The position numbers and the translations under genes are program-made. Shown here one piece after another: positions 16,083 to 24,677 of a DNA stretch of 64,000 bases (position 1 is the stretch's first letter; every line of letters begins with the position of its first letter). The notes below the pieces were generated by a model that was not told the DNA's origin, did no database searches, and was given only the letters and a program-made list of their open reading frames with translations. Source of the DNA: Ruminococcus flavefaciens 007c (GTDB lineage: Bacteria; Bacillota; Clostridia; Oscillospirales; Ruminococcaceae); assembly GCF_000571935.1 (NCBI RefSeq), contig NZ_ATAX01000016.1:62001-126000 (forward strand), in the 5' to 3' direction.

Positions 16083-17030
16083 TTATAGACTTGTCTGCCA
16101 GTTCCAGTTGCGTACCTCCAGCTCATCGAGATTATACGGTGTTTTCTGGTATACGCAGTAATTAAGCCAGTTTGAAAACATGAGATTGGCAGTACATCTC
16201 CATGAAAAGACCGGCATATTATTCGGGTCGTCATTCGGGAAATAATTGTAGGGTATCTGTATATCCAGTCCCTTTTCAACATCTCGCCTGTACTCATTGG
16301 CGATAGTGTCTCTGTCATACTCGGAATGACCTGTGATGAAATACTGTCTGCCGTTCTTGTTGGCGACTATATGCACTCCGGATATATCCGACGATGTCAG
16401 TATCTCAAGCTGAGGTATACGCTCGATATCCTCCCGTCTTACCTCTGTATTGCGCGAATGAGGCACATAGAACACATCATCGAACCCTCTAAGCAGCTGA
16501 CAGTTGCTGACCTCTGCCCTATGGGGGAAGATGCCGAACATCTTCTTCTCAAGAGGATACTTTGGTATACCGTAGTGATAGTAAAGTCCTGCCTGTGCAG
16601 CCCAGCATATGTATATGGTAGAAAATACATGAGTCTTTGACCATTCCATAATGGTACATATCTCTTTCCAGTAATCCACCTGCTCATAATCGAGGAGCTC
16701 CACGGGAGCACCGGTGATTATCATGCCGTCATAGCGGTAATCGCAGATCTCGTCAAAGGTCTTGTAAAAGGCATCAAGATGGTGACTGGAGGTATTTCTC
16801 GACACATGGGATGCCATCTGAAGGAGCTCCACATCGACCTGAAGCGGAGTATTACTGAGAAGCCTCATAAGCTGGCTCTCCGTTTCGATCTTTTTAGGCA
16901 TTATATTGAGGATAATGACCTTCAGCGGACGTATGTCCTGATGCTCGGCTCTCTCCTTGGACATGACAAATATATTTTCTTCGCCGAGCGTTCTGAATGC
17001 AGGAAGCTCTGAAGAAATCCTTATAGGCAC
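16083..17030 (-). CDS. metA: Homoserine O-acetyltransferase (MetA type)
   Basis: Protein of 315 residues starting at GTG (17030), with AAAGGA ten bases upstream. The catalytic triad of the MetA family is present: Cys142 ('YICWAAQAG'), His235 and Glu237 ('TGHSEYD'). Residue 111 is Glu ('[11 protein letters not shown]'). In this family Glu111 goes with acetyl-CoA and Gly111 with succinyl-CoA, so acetylation of homoserine is predicted. This is the first committed step of methionine synthesis. It sits in the scpAB operon rather than with other met genes; metK lies 30 kb away. No S-box leader is visible directly upstream. Confidence 0.95.
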   Translation of the reverse strand: MPIRISSELPAFRTLGEENIFVMSKERAEHQDIRPLKVIILNIMPKKIETESQLMRLLSNTPLQVDVELLQMASHVSRNTSSHHLDAFYKTFDEICDYRYDGMIITGAPVELLDYEQVDYWKEICTIMEWSKTHVFSTIYICWAAQAGLYYHYGIPKYPLEKKMFGIFPHRAEVSNCQLLRGFDDVFYVPHSRNTEVRREDIERIPQLEILTSSDISGVHIVANKNGRQYFITGHSEYDRDTIANEYRRDVEKGLDIQIPYNYFPNDDPNNMPVFSWRCTANLMFSNWLNYCVYQKTPYNLDELEVRNWNWQTSL

Positions 17031-17037
17031 TCGTAAT

Positions 17038-17430
17038 CTATCCTTTCATATTATCTTTCTTGTTCCTGCAGCTCTGGCAACCATTCATGAAGCTTTCAAG
17101 ATCGTTGCACTGTCTGCTGTCGCCTCTGATAAAACCGAGTTTTTTCAGATCAGCGAATTTTCCGTCCTCCTTCAGGTCAAAAAGCATATGCTTTATACCC
17201 TTGAGGACGCTTTTGAGCATTACCGAACGGACGAGCCCGTCACAGAGCATTATATCTCCGCCTGAGTCGTAGTCATATACCACAGTCTTTTCCGTACCGT
17301 AGGAATAGGCTATAAATCCGATAACACTGTCCCTGTCAAGAGCTTCTGTAATATGAAGCTCAGCACAGTCAGCCTCAGAAGCAAGCTTTTCATAGCCGAC
17401 AGTATCGAATCTCTCCTGTATCTCCAGCAT
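17038..17430 (-). CDS. Small protein with C-terminal cysteine cluster, possibly GNAT-like
   Basis: About 130 residues. The ATG at 17430 begins one base after the stop of the pseudouridine synthase gene, with AAGGAGA inside the preceding codons. The N-terminus (MLEIQERFD) and '[10 protein letters not shown]' recall a short acetyltransferase fold, and 'DLKKLGF' near the end is GNAT-like, but the acetyl-CoA loop is not convincing. The C-terminus carries [14 protein letters not shown], three cysteines in a possible metal site. It is clearly an operon member between the pseudouridine synthase and metA. Function unknown. Confidence 0.6.
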   Translation of the reverse strand: MLEIQERFDTVGYEKLASEADCAELHITEALDRDSVIGFIAYSYGTEKTVVYDYDSGGDIMLCDGLVRSVMLKSVLKGIKHMLFDLKEDGKFADLKKLGFIRGDSRQCNDLESFMNGCQSCRNKKDNMKG

Positions 17431-17431
17431 A

Positions 17432-18163
17432 TCACTTCTCCTTGCCGATAGCGTTGCGTATCGCACGCAGTTCATCGGCAGTCAGCTCACGGTAGGTACC
17501 CGGTTTGAGCATACCCAGCTTCAGAGGGCCTATACTGATACGGCGTAGCCTTGCAACTTCCAGTCCCACAGCCTCGCACATCTTTCTGATCTGACGGTTC
17601 CTGCCTTCCTTGATAGTCATGAGGAGCACTACTCTTCCCTCAGTCTTATCCTTTACTATAACAGAAGCAGGGAGAGTCATTCTGCCGTCGATCTCTACGC
17701 CCTCCGAGAGCTTTACAAGCTGATCGTCGTTTATGTCGGGACGTACAGTTACACGGTAGGTCTTTGAGATATGTCTGCTCGGATGCATTATGCTGTTGGC
17801 AAATTCTCCGTCGTTGGTAAAGAGAAGAAGTCCCTCGGAATTTCTGTCAAGCCGTCCGACGGGATAAACACGCTCGTCAACATCCTCAAGAAGATCCATT
17901 ACGCAGCGTCTGTCCAGCTCATCTGCCACCGTAGTGACATAGCCTCTGGGCTTGTTCATCATAAGGTACACGAAGTTCTTCTTTTTCGGCATATATATCC
18001 TTTCACCATCAACGGTGATTATGTCCTTGAAACCACACTTATCCCCAAGCTTTACAGGGTGGCCGTTTAGCTTTACCCTGCCCTGGGTTATGAGCTCCTC
18101 TGCTTTTCTGCGGGAGCATACGCCGCAATCGGCGATCATTTTCTGAATTCTTATTTTTTCCAC
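17432..18163 (-). CDS. rluB: RsuA/RluB-family pseudouridine synthase
   Basis: About 243 residues. The GTG at 18163 follows AAGGATAGGATA and starts the conserved 'EKIRIQKMIADCGVCSRRKAEELI', so a longer reading overlapping dacF is not needed. The N-terminal S4 domain (about 3-60) binds RNA. The catalytic core has 'MNKPRGYVTT' and 'YPVGRLDRNSEGLLLFTNDG' with the catalytic Asp in GRLD, and the family's 'EGRNRQIRKMCEAVG'. The Firmicutes enzyme next to scpAB modifies 23S rRNA (RluB-type), but RsuA or RluE specificity cannot be excluded. Confidence 0.9.
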   Translation of the reverse strand: MEKIRIQKMIADCGVCSRRKAEELITQGRVKLNGHPVKLGDKCGFKDIITVDGERIYMPKKKNFVYLMMNKPRGYVTTVADELDRRCVMDLLEDVDERVYPVGRLDRNSEGLLLFTNDGEFANSIMHPSRHISKTYRVTVRPDINDDQLVKLSEGVEIDGRMTLPASVIVKDKTEGRVVLLMTIKEGRNRQIRKMCEAVGLEVARLRRISIGPLKLGMLKPGTYRELTADELRAIRNAIGKEK

Positions 18164-18176
18164 AGTTATCCTATCC

Positions 18177-19331
18177 TTAACGGGAGAACAGTCTCCCGAT
18201 CCTGTCAATGATTTTATCGAATAAACTTTTCCGGCTGCTGTCAGACTTTTTGGGTGCAGCGGCTACATCCTCCGCAGCAAACAACGGAACTGTTTCCACT
18301 TCACGTCCGAGAAAGCTTATACGGAGCTCCGCAGCCTTATCCCCGGCTTTTAACGGAGCATAGAGAAAAGGAGCTCTCAGCACCGTAAAAGTAATATCGT
18401 CCTTATTTCCCGCAGCCGTTGTAACGGTCATGCTGTCCCTTTCGGGAACAAGCCTTATACTGTCAGAGATGCCGCCAACAATCTCCGCAGATAAATCCTT
18501 CGGAAGCTCTGCATCCATAGTCCTTACACTTGCAAAGCTGTAATCGTACAGGGATATATGATCCTCCCAGTCGTTTCTGTCGTTGAGAGTCACGCATATA
18601 AGATCCTTCCCGCTGCGCTCACAGGCAGAAACGAGACAGCGTCCCGCCTCATCTGTAAAGCCTGTCTTTACGCCGTATACCCCCTCATACATGGTCAGGA
18701 GCTTATTGGTATTCTTCAGCCACCTGTCATAGGGCGGAGCTCCGAAGCATACCTTCATACTGCTCTGAGAGCATATATCGCGGAATATATGGTTTTTCAG
18801 CGCTTCGCGGGCAAGCATGGCCATGTCATATGCGGAAGAGCCGTGGCCTTCACCCTCAAGTCCGGAGGGAGTGACGAAATAGGTCCTTGAAAGTCCCATT
18901 TCACGGGCGCGGTCATTCATAAGCTCTGCAAAGCCACCGATGCTTCCTGCTATCCTTACCGCCGCAGCATTGGCAGCGTCGTTTCCGGAGGGAAGGAGCA
19001 TACCGCAGCAAAGTGCATACTTTGTTACCCTATCACCTTCACAGAGCCCCATGGAGGAGCCCTCCACCTTTATAGCCTCGCTGTCCACAGTGAACTCGTC
19101 ATATAATCCGCCGCTCTCAATACAGAGCAAAGCAGACATTATCTTGGTAGTACTTGCCATGGGGAGCTTCTCCGAAGCATTCTCGGCAAATACTATCTCA
19201 CCAGTATCGGCAGATATCACAACTGCCGCCTTAGCTGAAATTTCAGGCTTTCCGGCACAGGAAGATACTATCGGACGAACACAGGCAGCTGTCAGTACAA
19301 CTGCCGCATATAAAGAAACGAGCCTTTTCAT
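18177..19331 (-). CDS. dacF: D-alanyl-D-alanine carboxypeptidase (DacF/DacB, penicillin-binding protein 5 type)
   Basis: Protein of 384 residues, ATG behind GCGGAGGT. A signal peptide lies at about 1-26. The three penicillin-binding motifs are present: SxxK 'ASTTKIM' (Ser60, Lys63), SxN 'PSGNDAA' (Ser115, Asn117), and KTG 'VKTGFTD' (222-224). A C-terminal PBP5_C-like beta domain follows (about 280-350), ending in a basic amphipathic helix (KSLFDKIIDRIGRLFSR) suited to membrane attachment. It trims pentapeptide stems. The order scpA-scpB-DUF2953-gerW-dacF is a conserved Firmicutes arrangement, often linked with spore cortex formation. Confidence 0.93.
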   Translation of the reverse strand: MKRLVSLYAAVVLTAACVRPIVSSCAGKPEISAKAAVVISADTGEIVFAENASEKLPMASTTKIMSALLCIESGGLYDEFTVDSEAIKVEGSSMGLCEGDRVTKYALCCGMLLPSGNDAANAAAVRIAGSIGGFAELMNDRAREMGLSRTYFVTPSGLEGEGHGSSAYDMAMLAREALKNHIFRDICSQSSMKVCFGAPPYDRWLKNTNKLLTMYEGVYGVKTGFTDEAGRCLVSACERSGKDLICVTLNDRNDWEDHISLYDYSFASVRTMDAELPKDLSAEIVGGISDSIRLVPERDSMTVTTAAGNKDDITFTVLRAPFLYAPLKAGDKAAELRISFLGREVETVPLFAAEDVAAAPKKSDSSRKSLFDKIIDRIGRLFSR

Positions 19332-19391
19332 GGGCGTACCTCCGCAAAAACGTTTTTGCTAAAAGATATGCCCGTATATCAGCTTTTATTC

Positions 19392-19829
19392 TCAGTTGAG
19401 AGGCACAGAATCGTCTGTTATGCCGCCTGAAACGTTCTCATCGCTGCTGCCGCCTTTTCTCTTGCTGATGAAGCCACTTACCTTGTCGATGATAGCAGGC
19501 ATCTTCTCGATAGCGTTGCTGATGGGATCATTTGCTCCCTCCATATTCACCATCTTTGCGGAACCGTCCGGAGAGATCACGAGGAAGCCTTCGGGCTTGA
19601 TCGAAACTCCTGCTCCGGCACCGCCTCCGAAGAGATCCTTATCGTATTTTGATGGCAGATCCGAACCGCCCGAAGCAAAGCCGTAGCTGACCTTAGATAC
19701 GGGAATTATGGTAGTACCGTCGGGAAGCTTTATAGGCTCTCCGATGATAGCGTTAACGTCTGCCATTTCCTTGATCTTCTCAATAGAAATGCCTAAAAGA
19801 TCACTTACAGGTGTATTGTTTGCACTCAT
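19392..19829 (-). CDS. gerW: GerW/YtfJ-family sporulation protein
   Basis: Protein of 145 residues, ATG behind AAGTGAGGT. The family core is plain: 'NAIIGEPIKLPDGTTIIPVSKVSYGFASGGSD' followed by 'GGGAGAGVSIKPEGFLVIS'. In Bacillus, YtfJ (GerW) is a forespore protein needed for germination. Homologues occur in many Clostridia beside dacB/dacF and scpAB. The last 20 residues are Ser/Gly-rich and variable. Confidence 0.9.
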   Translation of the reverse strand: MSANNTPVSDLLGISIEKIKEMADVNAIIGEPIKLPDGTTIIPVSKVSYGFASGGSDLPSKYDKDLFGGGAGAGVSIKPEGFLVISPDGSAKMVNMEGANDPISNAIEKMPAIIDKVSGFISKRKGGSSDENVSGGITDDSVPLN

Positions 19830-19838
19830 GTTTATACC

Positions 19839-20756
19839 TCACTTCTGCCTTGCGGCGGATTTTTTCAATTTACGTTTTCTGAGCTTTTCAGGTATGAATG
19901 TCCTGAAAAGATATGTCAGCAGGAACCATGCTCCCGCGATGACTACTGTACCGAGACGGAAAGAAAGCTTTCCCGCAGCATCCCAGCGTCCTCTGGAAAC
20001 ACCGAACTGCGGTCGGACATCTATGGTCTTCAGCCTTACGGTAAAAAGCTGACTGAAAAAGGCGATACCGTTGTATATGAGCACCGAGTACCTTCCGTAC
20101 TTCAATGCGCAGTCATATGCGTCGTCATCAGCGATCACAAAATCTATATACAGATCCTTCAGCTTAAAGCCCTTGAATATCTTCAGCAGCGGGCGCTGAG
20201 CGCTCTCCCATATGCCTACTATGAATTCGACCTTATCACCGAGGGACTTTTTATCCTCATTTTCAAACTGCTCCTCTTCATCGTCATCAAAGAAGTCATC
20301 ATCGGACTCCTCGTCCTTCTTCTTTTTAGACTTCTTATCGGGCTCATCTTCCTCTTTCACAGAAGTCTGAGCCTCGGCAGTTACGCTTTCAGCGTTCTCT
20401 GCAGCAGGCTCCGCGGGAAGCATATCCTCTTCGGGATCATTTACGGGAATATCGTCAAGCTCCTTTTCCCATTCGTACTTTTCCCGCTCCTTTTTCTTCT
20501 TAGCCTTTTTTTCCTTTGCAGGCTTAGGCTTTTTCGGCTTTTCGGGCTTTTCCTTTTTCTTCGACCTGCGTTTTTTCCACCAGCTGTAAAGTCCTCCGCC
20601 CTCGGAATCCATGATATTTATTATCCAAAGCTTCACTTTATAGCTGAATTTACCGTCGATGTAGCTGAATTCTCCTCCGGCAGGAGTTATAAGGACAAGA
20701 AGTATTATGCCTAACACGGCAAGAAGTATATAAAGCAGAATTTTTAGTATGATCAT
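19839..20756 (-). CDS. DUF2953-like membrane protein with a long charged insert
   Basis: About 305 residues. The ATG at 20756 follows AAAGGAG; a longer frame would run into scpB. An N-terminal helix (about 1-24) precedes 'ITPAGGEFSYIDGKFSYKVKLWIINI', a short beta region. Residues about 55-190 are a highly charged Lys/Glu/Asp insert, first basic (KKEKPEKPKKPKPAKEKKAK), then acidic (DDDFFDDDEEEQ). The C-terminal part 'DLYIDFVIADDDAYDCALKYGRYSVLIYNG' is the DUF2953 core, and the end is basic. Position between scpB and gerW is conserved in Clostridia. Function unknown. Confidence 0.75.
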   Translation of the reverse strand: MIILKILLYILLAVLGIILLVLITPAGGEFSYIDGKFSYKVKLWIINIMDSEGGGLYSWWKKRRSKKKEKPEKPKKPKPAKEKKAKKKKEREKYEWEKELDDIPVNDPEEDMLPAEPAAENAESVTAEAQTSVKEEDEPDKKSKKKKDEESDDDFFDDDEEEQFENEDKKSLGDKVEFIVGIWESAQRPLLKIFKGFKLKDLYIDFVIADDDAYDCALKYGRYSVLIYNGIAFFSQLFTVRLKTIDVRPQFGVSRGRWDAAGKLSFRLGTVVIAGAWFLLTYLFRTFIPEKLRKRKLKKSAARQK

Positions 20757-20778
20757 TCCTGCCGCTCCTTTCGATGAT

Positions 20779-21360
20779 TTATTCGGACTTCTGCGCCTCC
20801 GCCAGTTCTCTGTCCACAAATTCCTCCTCGGTCTCAAGCACCAGATCGCTCTGACCGGGAAGGGGCGGAAGATCCGCAACTGAGCTCAGTCCGAAGCTTC
20901 TCAGGAAAACAGATGTAGTCCTGTAAACTATGGGCTTTCCCGGAACATCAAGGCGTCCTGCCTCCTCAACGAGGCCTTTTTCCACCAGATTATTGATGAC
21001 CGACGAACTGTCTATACCGCGGACATTCTCGACAAAGCCCTTGGATACGGGCTGATTGTATGCTATTATGGTAAGTGCCTCCATAGCTGCATTTGACAGC
21101 GGTGCCGACCTTTTTGTCTCCAGTGCTGCCCTTACCTGCGGTGCGAACTCCTCACGGGTACACATCTGGAAGCTGCTGTCCAGCTTCTTTATGCAGATCC
21201 CGCTGCCGCAGTCCTCATACCGCTCATTGAGCAGCCTTATCATTGACGGGAGTGTTCCCGCATCAACGCCGCTTGCCTCCGAGAGGCGGTATATCTCAAT
21301 AGGCTCGCCGCTTGCAAAGAGTATTGCCTCTATTGCTCCGAGCTTGTCTTTGATCTCCAA
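20779..21360 (-). CDS. scpB: Segregation and condensation protein B
   Basis: Protein of 193 residues. The only usable start is the TTG at 21360, because an in-frame stop lies just upstream; GGAGTGA is about ten bases away. It overlaps scpA by 31 bases. ScpB is a dimer of winged-helix domains that binds ScpA in the SMC-ScpAB condensin. Recognisable motifs are 'AIEAILFASGEPIEIYRL', 'SNAAMEALTIIAYNQPVSK' and 'YRTTSVFLRSFGLSSVADLPPLP'. Confidence 0.93.
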   Translation of the reverse strand: MEIKDKLGAIEAILFASGEPIEIYRLSEASGVDAGTLPSMIRLLNERYEDCGSGICIKKLDSSFQMCTREEFAPQVRAALETKRSAPLSNAAMEALTIIAYNQPVSKGFVENVRGIDSSSVINNLVEKGLVEEAGRLDVPGKPIVYRTTSVFLRSFGLSSVADLPPLPGQSDLVLETEEEFVDRELAEAQKSE

Positions 21361-22085
21361 GTCTTATTCACTCCGTTCTTTCTTCCCTTGAAGAATATCT
21401 TCATATTATCCTCACTTATGGTGATACGTCCGTGTCTGGTGAGCTCCAGCACTGCAAGGAACGTGGCGACCCTTGCAGAACGGTCGGTAACGCCCTCATA
21501 AAGCTTGTCCATGTACATCTCCCCCGAGTCATAAAGCTCTCTGAGGATATGAACTACCTTGGTCATTACCGAGACTATACGCCGCTTCACAACGGAGTTG
21601 ATCTTGTTTTCCACATGAAGCTTTGCGTGCTCCGACTTTATATTTTTCAGCGATATTGCACTGTAAGCAATGGCAAGTCTCTCAGGCTCATGGACAAGGG
21701 TATAAGTCATGTCCGCCTTTATCTTCATGGGGGTCCTGACGAAAATATCGCCGCCCACGAAGGCTTCAGCCAGAGTCTGTGCTGCTATTTTACAGAGAGA
21801 GTACTCTATAAGGGCTCCCTCCAGCTCTCGCTTCATCTGCTCTGCCTCCTCGGGCTGTGGCAGAAGCGAAGCTGTCTTGATATATATTAGCCTTGCAGCC
21901 ATTTCCAGGAATTCTCCTGCCAGCTCAAGGTTCTGCTCATGAGCCTGATCTATATAGAGCAGATACTGCTCCAGCAGCTTTGAGATCTCAATATCGCATA
22001 TATTGAGCTTATGCTTGGCTATAAGGCTCAGCAGAAGATCCAGAGGTCCCTCAAAGACCTCGAGCTTGAATGATATACTTTCCAT
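21330..22085 (-). CDS. scpA: Segregation and condensation protein A (kleisin)
   Basis: Protein of 251 residues, ATG behind GGAGTGATACC. The N-terminal 'FKLEVFEGPLDLLLSLIAKHKLNICDIEI' is the kleisin domain contacting SMC, and 'LARLIYIKTASLLPQPEEAE'-type sequence follows. The C-terminal winged helix ('RVATFLAVLELTRHGRI') closes on the SMC head. With ScpB it forms the chromosome-organising condensin. smc is not in the window. Confidence 0.93.
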   Translation of the reverse strand: MESISFKLEVFEGPLDLLLSLIAKHKLNICDIEISKLLEQYLLYIDQAHEQNLELAGEFLEMAARLIYIKTASLLPQPEEAEQMKRELEGALIEYSLCKIAAQTLAEAFVGGDIFVRTPMKIKADMTYTLVHEPERLAIAYSAISLKNIKSEHAKLHVENKINSVVKRRIVSVMTKVVHILRELYDSGEMYMDKLYEGVTDRSARVATFLAVLELTRHGRITISEDNMKIFFKGRKNGVNKTWRSKTSSEQ

Positions 22086-22092
22086 ATCGGTA

Positions 22093-22827
22093 TCACTCCA
22101 GATAGAATAAGCCGTTTGTGCCGAATACTCCGCTCAGTATCTTATAAGGTATACTTGAAGCGTCCATATTGAAGAATATCAGGCGATCCAGTATCAGCCA
22201 GCGCCACAGCTCTGCCAGCAGGCTTATAATTGAAAGCTCACCGTCAGTGATTATGGCCAGCAGGAATATTGCATAGAGTATGTACTGCGACCAGCAGATT
22301 ATCTGCTGATAGCGGCTGAAATACCATCTTCTGAACTTTGGCCATGAGAACTGATAGAATATCTGGAAGCCGTCCAGAGGCGGCAAAGGTAGAAGATCTA
22401 TGACTCCGAAGCAGAGTCCCGTATAAGCCGCTCCCCTGATTACCCTGAAAAGGCTGGCAAGCAGGTACGATGACGGTGCAAGTCCGTATACGGCTCCCGA
22501 AATATTGTAAAGGAGCACAAACAAAACAAAATATGTCAGCGGAGCCGCAAGTGAGATAATGGTGATATCCCGCTTCATATGCTTCAGATTGGAAACGTCG
22601 TAATTCATTTCCTTGCTCCATCCGAAGCCCATGATAAGGGTTATCAGCATACCCTGCTTATCCATATGGCGGCGGAAATCAAGGCTTAGTCTGCCATTTC
22701 TCTTTGGAGTATCGTCACCGAGTAGATGCGCCACGCCTGCCTTGACAAAAGATGCCGCAGGCATAACAGCGACCATCAGTAATCCCCTGCTTATCAGAAT
22801 AAGCAATAATCTGTAAAATGCGCTCAT
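22093..22827 (-). CDS. Site-2-protease-like membrane protein lacking the HExxH zinc motif
   Basis: Protein of 244 residues, ATG behind GAAAGG. It aligns by eye along its length with the neighbour at 22845-23555: both have 'LGDDTxxxxGRLxLxxxxHxD/ExxGxxxxLxxGxGWxK' and a C-terminal 'PLPPLDGF'. Where the neighbour has HESAH, this protein reads PAASFVKAG, so the catalytic Glu and both His ligands are gone, while the distal LDGF aspartate is retained. It is therefore predicted to be an inactive pseudoprotease. Multiple membrane helices remain. It may pair with or regulate its active paralogue. Confidence 0.8.
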   Translation of the reverse strand: MSAFYRLLLILISRGLLMVAVMPAASFVKAGVAHLLGDDTPKRNGRLSLDFRRHMDKQGMLITLIMGFGWSKEMNYDVSNLKHMKRDITIISLAAPLTYFVLFVLLYNISGAVYGLAPSSYLLASLFRVIRGAAYTGLCFGVIDLLPLPPLDGFQIFYQFSWPKFRRWYFSRYQQIICWSQYILYAIFLLAIITDGELSIISLLAELWRWLILDRLIFFNMDASSIPYKILSGVFGTNGLFYLE

Positions 22828-22844
22828 AGGTCTGACCTTTCGTC

Positions 22845-23555
22845 TTATTTTATGTTAAATAGTAATGGTATCCATGATACAGACATCCAGATCACTACTT
22901 CCACCAGTTTTTCCACAACGGCAAATGCCACTCTTACCTGCCATACATAGCTCGAAAGCATGATTATACCGAAGAATATTCCTGTAAGTATGCGCTGATT
23001 GCGGAATACCCAGCGGTCAAAGCTGTAGGGCATGAACGCACGAAGGAAATTGAAGCCGTCCATAGGCGGAAGAGGTATCATATTGAACAGAGCCAGTACA
23101 ATATTAATCTGAACGAAATCTACCAGAAGAGTAAATACCGCATTGGCAAAATCAGAAAGCATATCCGTAGTGAGCTCTTCAACTCCCACATGATAACCAA
23201 CGCAGGCGGCAACAGTAACGATGGCAGCTCCGATAAATGCTGCTATAAGGTTAGAAACAGGTCCTGCCAGTGATACAAGAGCGTATCCAAGACGTTTATG
23301 TTTGAATTTGGAAGGATCCACGGGAACGGGCTTAGCCCAGCCTACGCCGAGGACCAGCATCATTATAAGACCTATGGGCTCAAGATGAGCAAATGGATTG
23401 AGTGTAATTCGTCCTGCCTTCTGAGCAGTATCATCACCCAGCCACTTTGCCATAAGTCCGTGTGCCGACTCATGGATCGGTATGACCAGAAGAAAAGTCG
23501 CAGCACGAGCGACCAGCATCATAAGAAAATCCACACTGAAATCTGTACCTATCAT
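22845..23555 (-). CDS. Site-2 protease family (M50) zinc metalloprotease
   Basis: About 236 residues. The ATG at 23555 follows GAAAGGCAG; a longer frame exists upstream but overlaps the promoter. Zinc motif HESAH is at His28-Glu29-His32 in the first membrane helix ('VIPIHESAHGLMA'), with the distal ligand in 'MIPLPPMDGFNFL'. This is the short YwhC-like group of intramembrane proteases, common next to scpA in Clostridia. It has no PDZ domain. Substrates are unknown; related proteins cleave anti-sigma factors or signal-peptide remnants. It is the first gene of the long operon. Confidence 0.88.
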   Translation of the reverse strand: MIGTDFSVDFLMMLVARAATFLLVIPIHESAHGLMAKWLGDDTAQKAGRITLNPFAHLEPIGLIMMLVLGVGWAKPVPVDPSKFKHKRLGYALVSLAGPVSNLIAAFIGAAIVTVAACVGYHVGVEELTTDMLSDFANAVFTLLVDFVQINIVLALFNMIPLPPMDGFNFLRAFMPYSFDRWVFRNQRILTGIFFGIIMLSSYVWQVRVAFAVVEKLVEVVIWMSVSWIPLLFNIK

Positions 23556-23608
23556 ATTCTGCCTTTCACGAAAGAAAATAATATTCTTCCAATAGTTATA
23601 CAATATAT

Positions 23609-23637
23609 ATTATACTACAAAGCGGCATATATTTCAA
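23609..23637 (-). promoter_or_regulatory. Promoter of the M50-scpAB-gerW-dacF-metA operon
   Basis: On the minus strand: TTGAAA (23637-23632), a 17-base spacer, and TATAAT (23614-23609). The genes down to 15332 follow with short gaps or overlaps and no clear terminator between them. Confidence 0.75.
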
Positions 23638-23695
23638 GTAAAAAAAGGTGATTTTGCTCTTTAAAAAATTTTTTTTGATTTTTTTCAAAAAACAC

Positions 23696-23724
23696 TTGCT
23701 TTTTTTCTGATTATGTGTTAGAAT
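23696..23724 (+). promoter_or_regulatory. Promoter of rpmB
   Basis: TTGCTT (23696-23701), a 17-base spacer, and TAGAAT (23719-23724). AT-rich DNA with T runs lies upstream. Confidence 0.65.
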
Positions 23725-23768
23725 AATCATGTTGTATTTTTACAGGTTAGTTAAGGAGGTGCAACCTA

Positions 23769-23954
23769 ATGGCAAAATGTGATATCTGCGGAAAGGGTGT
23801 GACCTTTGGTATCAAGGTCTCCCACTCACACAGACGTTCCAACAGAACATGGAAGCCTAACGTAAAGCGTGTTAAGGCTATCGTCAAGGGTACTCCTTGT
23901 CATATCTACGCTTGCTCAAGATGCCTGCGTTCAGGCAAGGTTGAAAGAGCTTGA
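23769..23954 (+). CDS. rpmB: 50S ribosomal protein L28
   Basis: Protein of 61 residues, ATG behind AAGGAGGTG. It starts 'MAKCDICGKGVTFGIKVSHSHRRS' and retains two cysteine pairs (CDIC and CSRC), the zinc-binding form of bL28. The ribosome site lies between short complementary arms (AGGTT and AACCT), which could partly hide it; this may be a leader feature or chance. Confidence 0.97.
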   Translation: MAKCDICGKGVTFGIKVSHSHRRSNRTWKPNVKRVKAIVKGTPCHIYACSRCLRSGKVERA

Positions 23955-23972
23955 TCGATCAGCATGGATATT

Positions 23973-24002
23973 AAGAGCGTTCCGACGGAACGCTCTTTTT
24001 TC
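23973..24002 (+). terminator. Terminator of rpmB
   Basis: An 11-bp stem (AAGAGCGTTCC / GGAACGCTCTT) with loop GAC, ending in a run of T. Confidence 0.9.
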
Positions 24003-24009
24003 ATCATTC

Positions 24010-24038
24010 TTGACTTATATACAGTGATATGATATAAT
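24010..24038 (+). promoter_or_regulatory. Promoter of the 24068 gene
   Basis: TTGACT (24010-24015), a 17-base spacer, and TATAAT (24033-24038). Confidence 0.75.
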
Positions 24039-24067
24039 CATAAAAAATTATGATCGGAGCGGCAAAT

Positions 24068-24640
24068 ATGGCGTATCATGATGTTTCCCTGAATATAGAC
24101 TGCTGTGCCCCTGCTGAAATATGGGATAAGATCGATGAAGTATACAGATCATCGGAATACTACCGCAAGGGTGAAAACTGCCTTACATGGCAGGGACAGG
24201 ATATCGAGCTGTACTCTTCCGCTGAGCCCGGAGGCATACAGATATCGGGAGAAATGCCGGACGAGATATGGGATAAATGGTATCCCGAGCTCAAAGCAAA
24301 GCTTTCGGCTGCCCTCGGCTACGAGATCGGCGAACCAGAGGACGGTTTTGAATTCAGGCGATGGGTTCCGTATATCAAAAAAGCCCTGGATATAAAGGTA
24401 ATAAACAAGGATAAGATAATTTTCAACGACCTTTCGGAATTTACATGGTCTCTCTTCGACAAAAAAGAAAGGGATATAATGGCATATCCGCCTTATTTCC
24501 GTTTCAGTTCCCCTCTGATCGAGCTGAAGATAGTATTTGAAGGCACAGGTCTGTTCGCAAAACATAAACAGCGTCAGGAATTCAGCCGCTTCATGTCAGA
24601 ACTTGCTGACCTCGGCATAAATACTCTCGATCTGACCTGA
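24068..24640 (+). CDS. Hypothetical cytoplasmic protein
   Basis: About 190 residues. The ATG at 24050 is only about 11 bases past the -10 box, so the ATG at 24068, behind GATCGGAGCGG, is preferred. The protein is soluble, acidic and rich in Trp and Tyr ('EIWDKIDEVYRSSEYY', 'EIWDKWYPELKAKL', 'FEFRRWVPYIKKALD'). No signal, membrane segment or motif is recognised. It may be co-transcribed with the ABC genes that start 37 bases downstream, but nothing else links them. Confidence 0.7.
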   Translation: MAYHDVSLNIDCCAPAEIWDKIDEVYRSSEYYRKGENCLTWQGQDIELYSSAEPGGIQISGEMPDEIWDKWYPELKAKLSAALGYEIGEPEDGFEFRRWVPYIKKALDIKVINKDKIIFNDLSEFTWSLFDKKERDIMAYPPYFRFSSPLIELKIVFEGTGLFAKHKQRQEFSRFMSELADLGINTLDLT

Positions 24641-24677
24641 CAGCTCAAAACAACAATCAATTAAAGGGTGGTTTTAT

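Noticed and set aside
24149..24565. Minus-strand frame opposite the hypothetical gene at 24068
   Set aside because: The plus-strand gene has promoter and ribosome site; the reverse frame has none.
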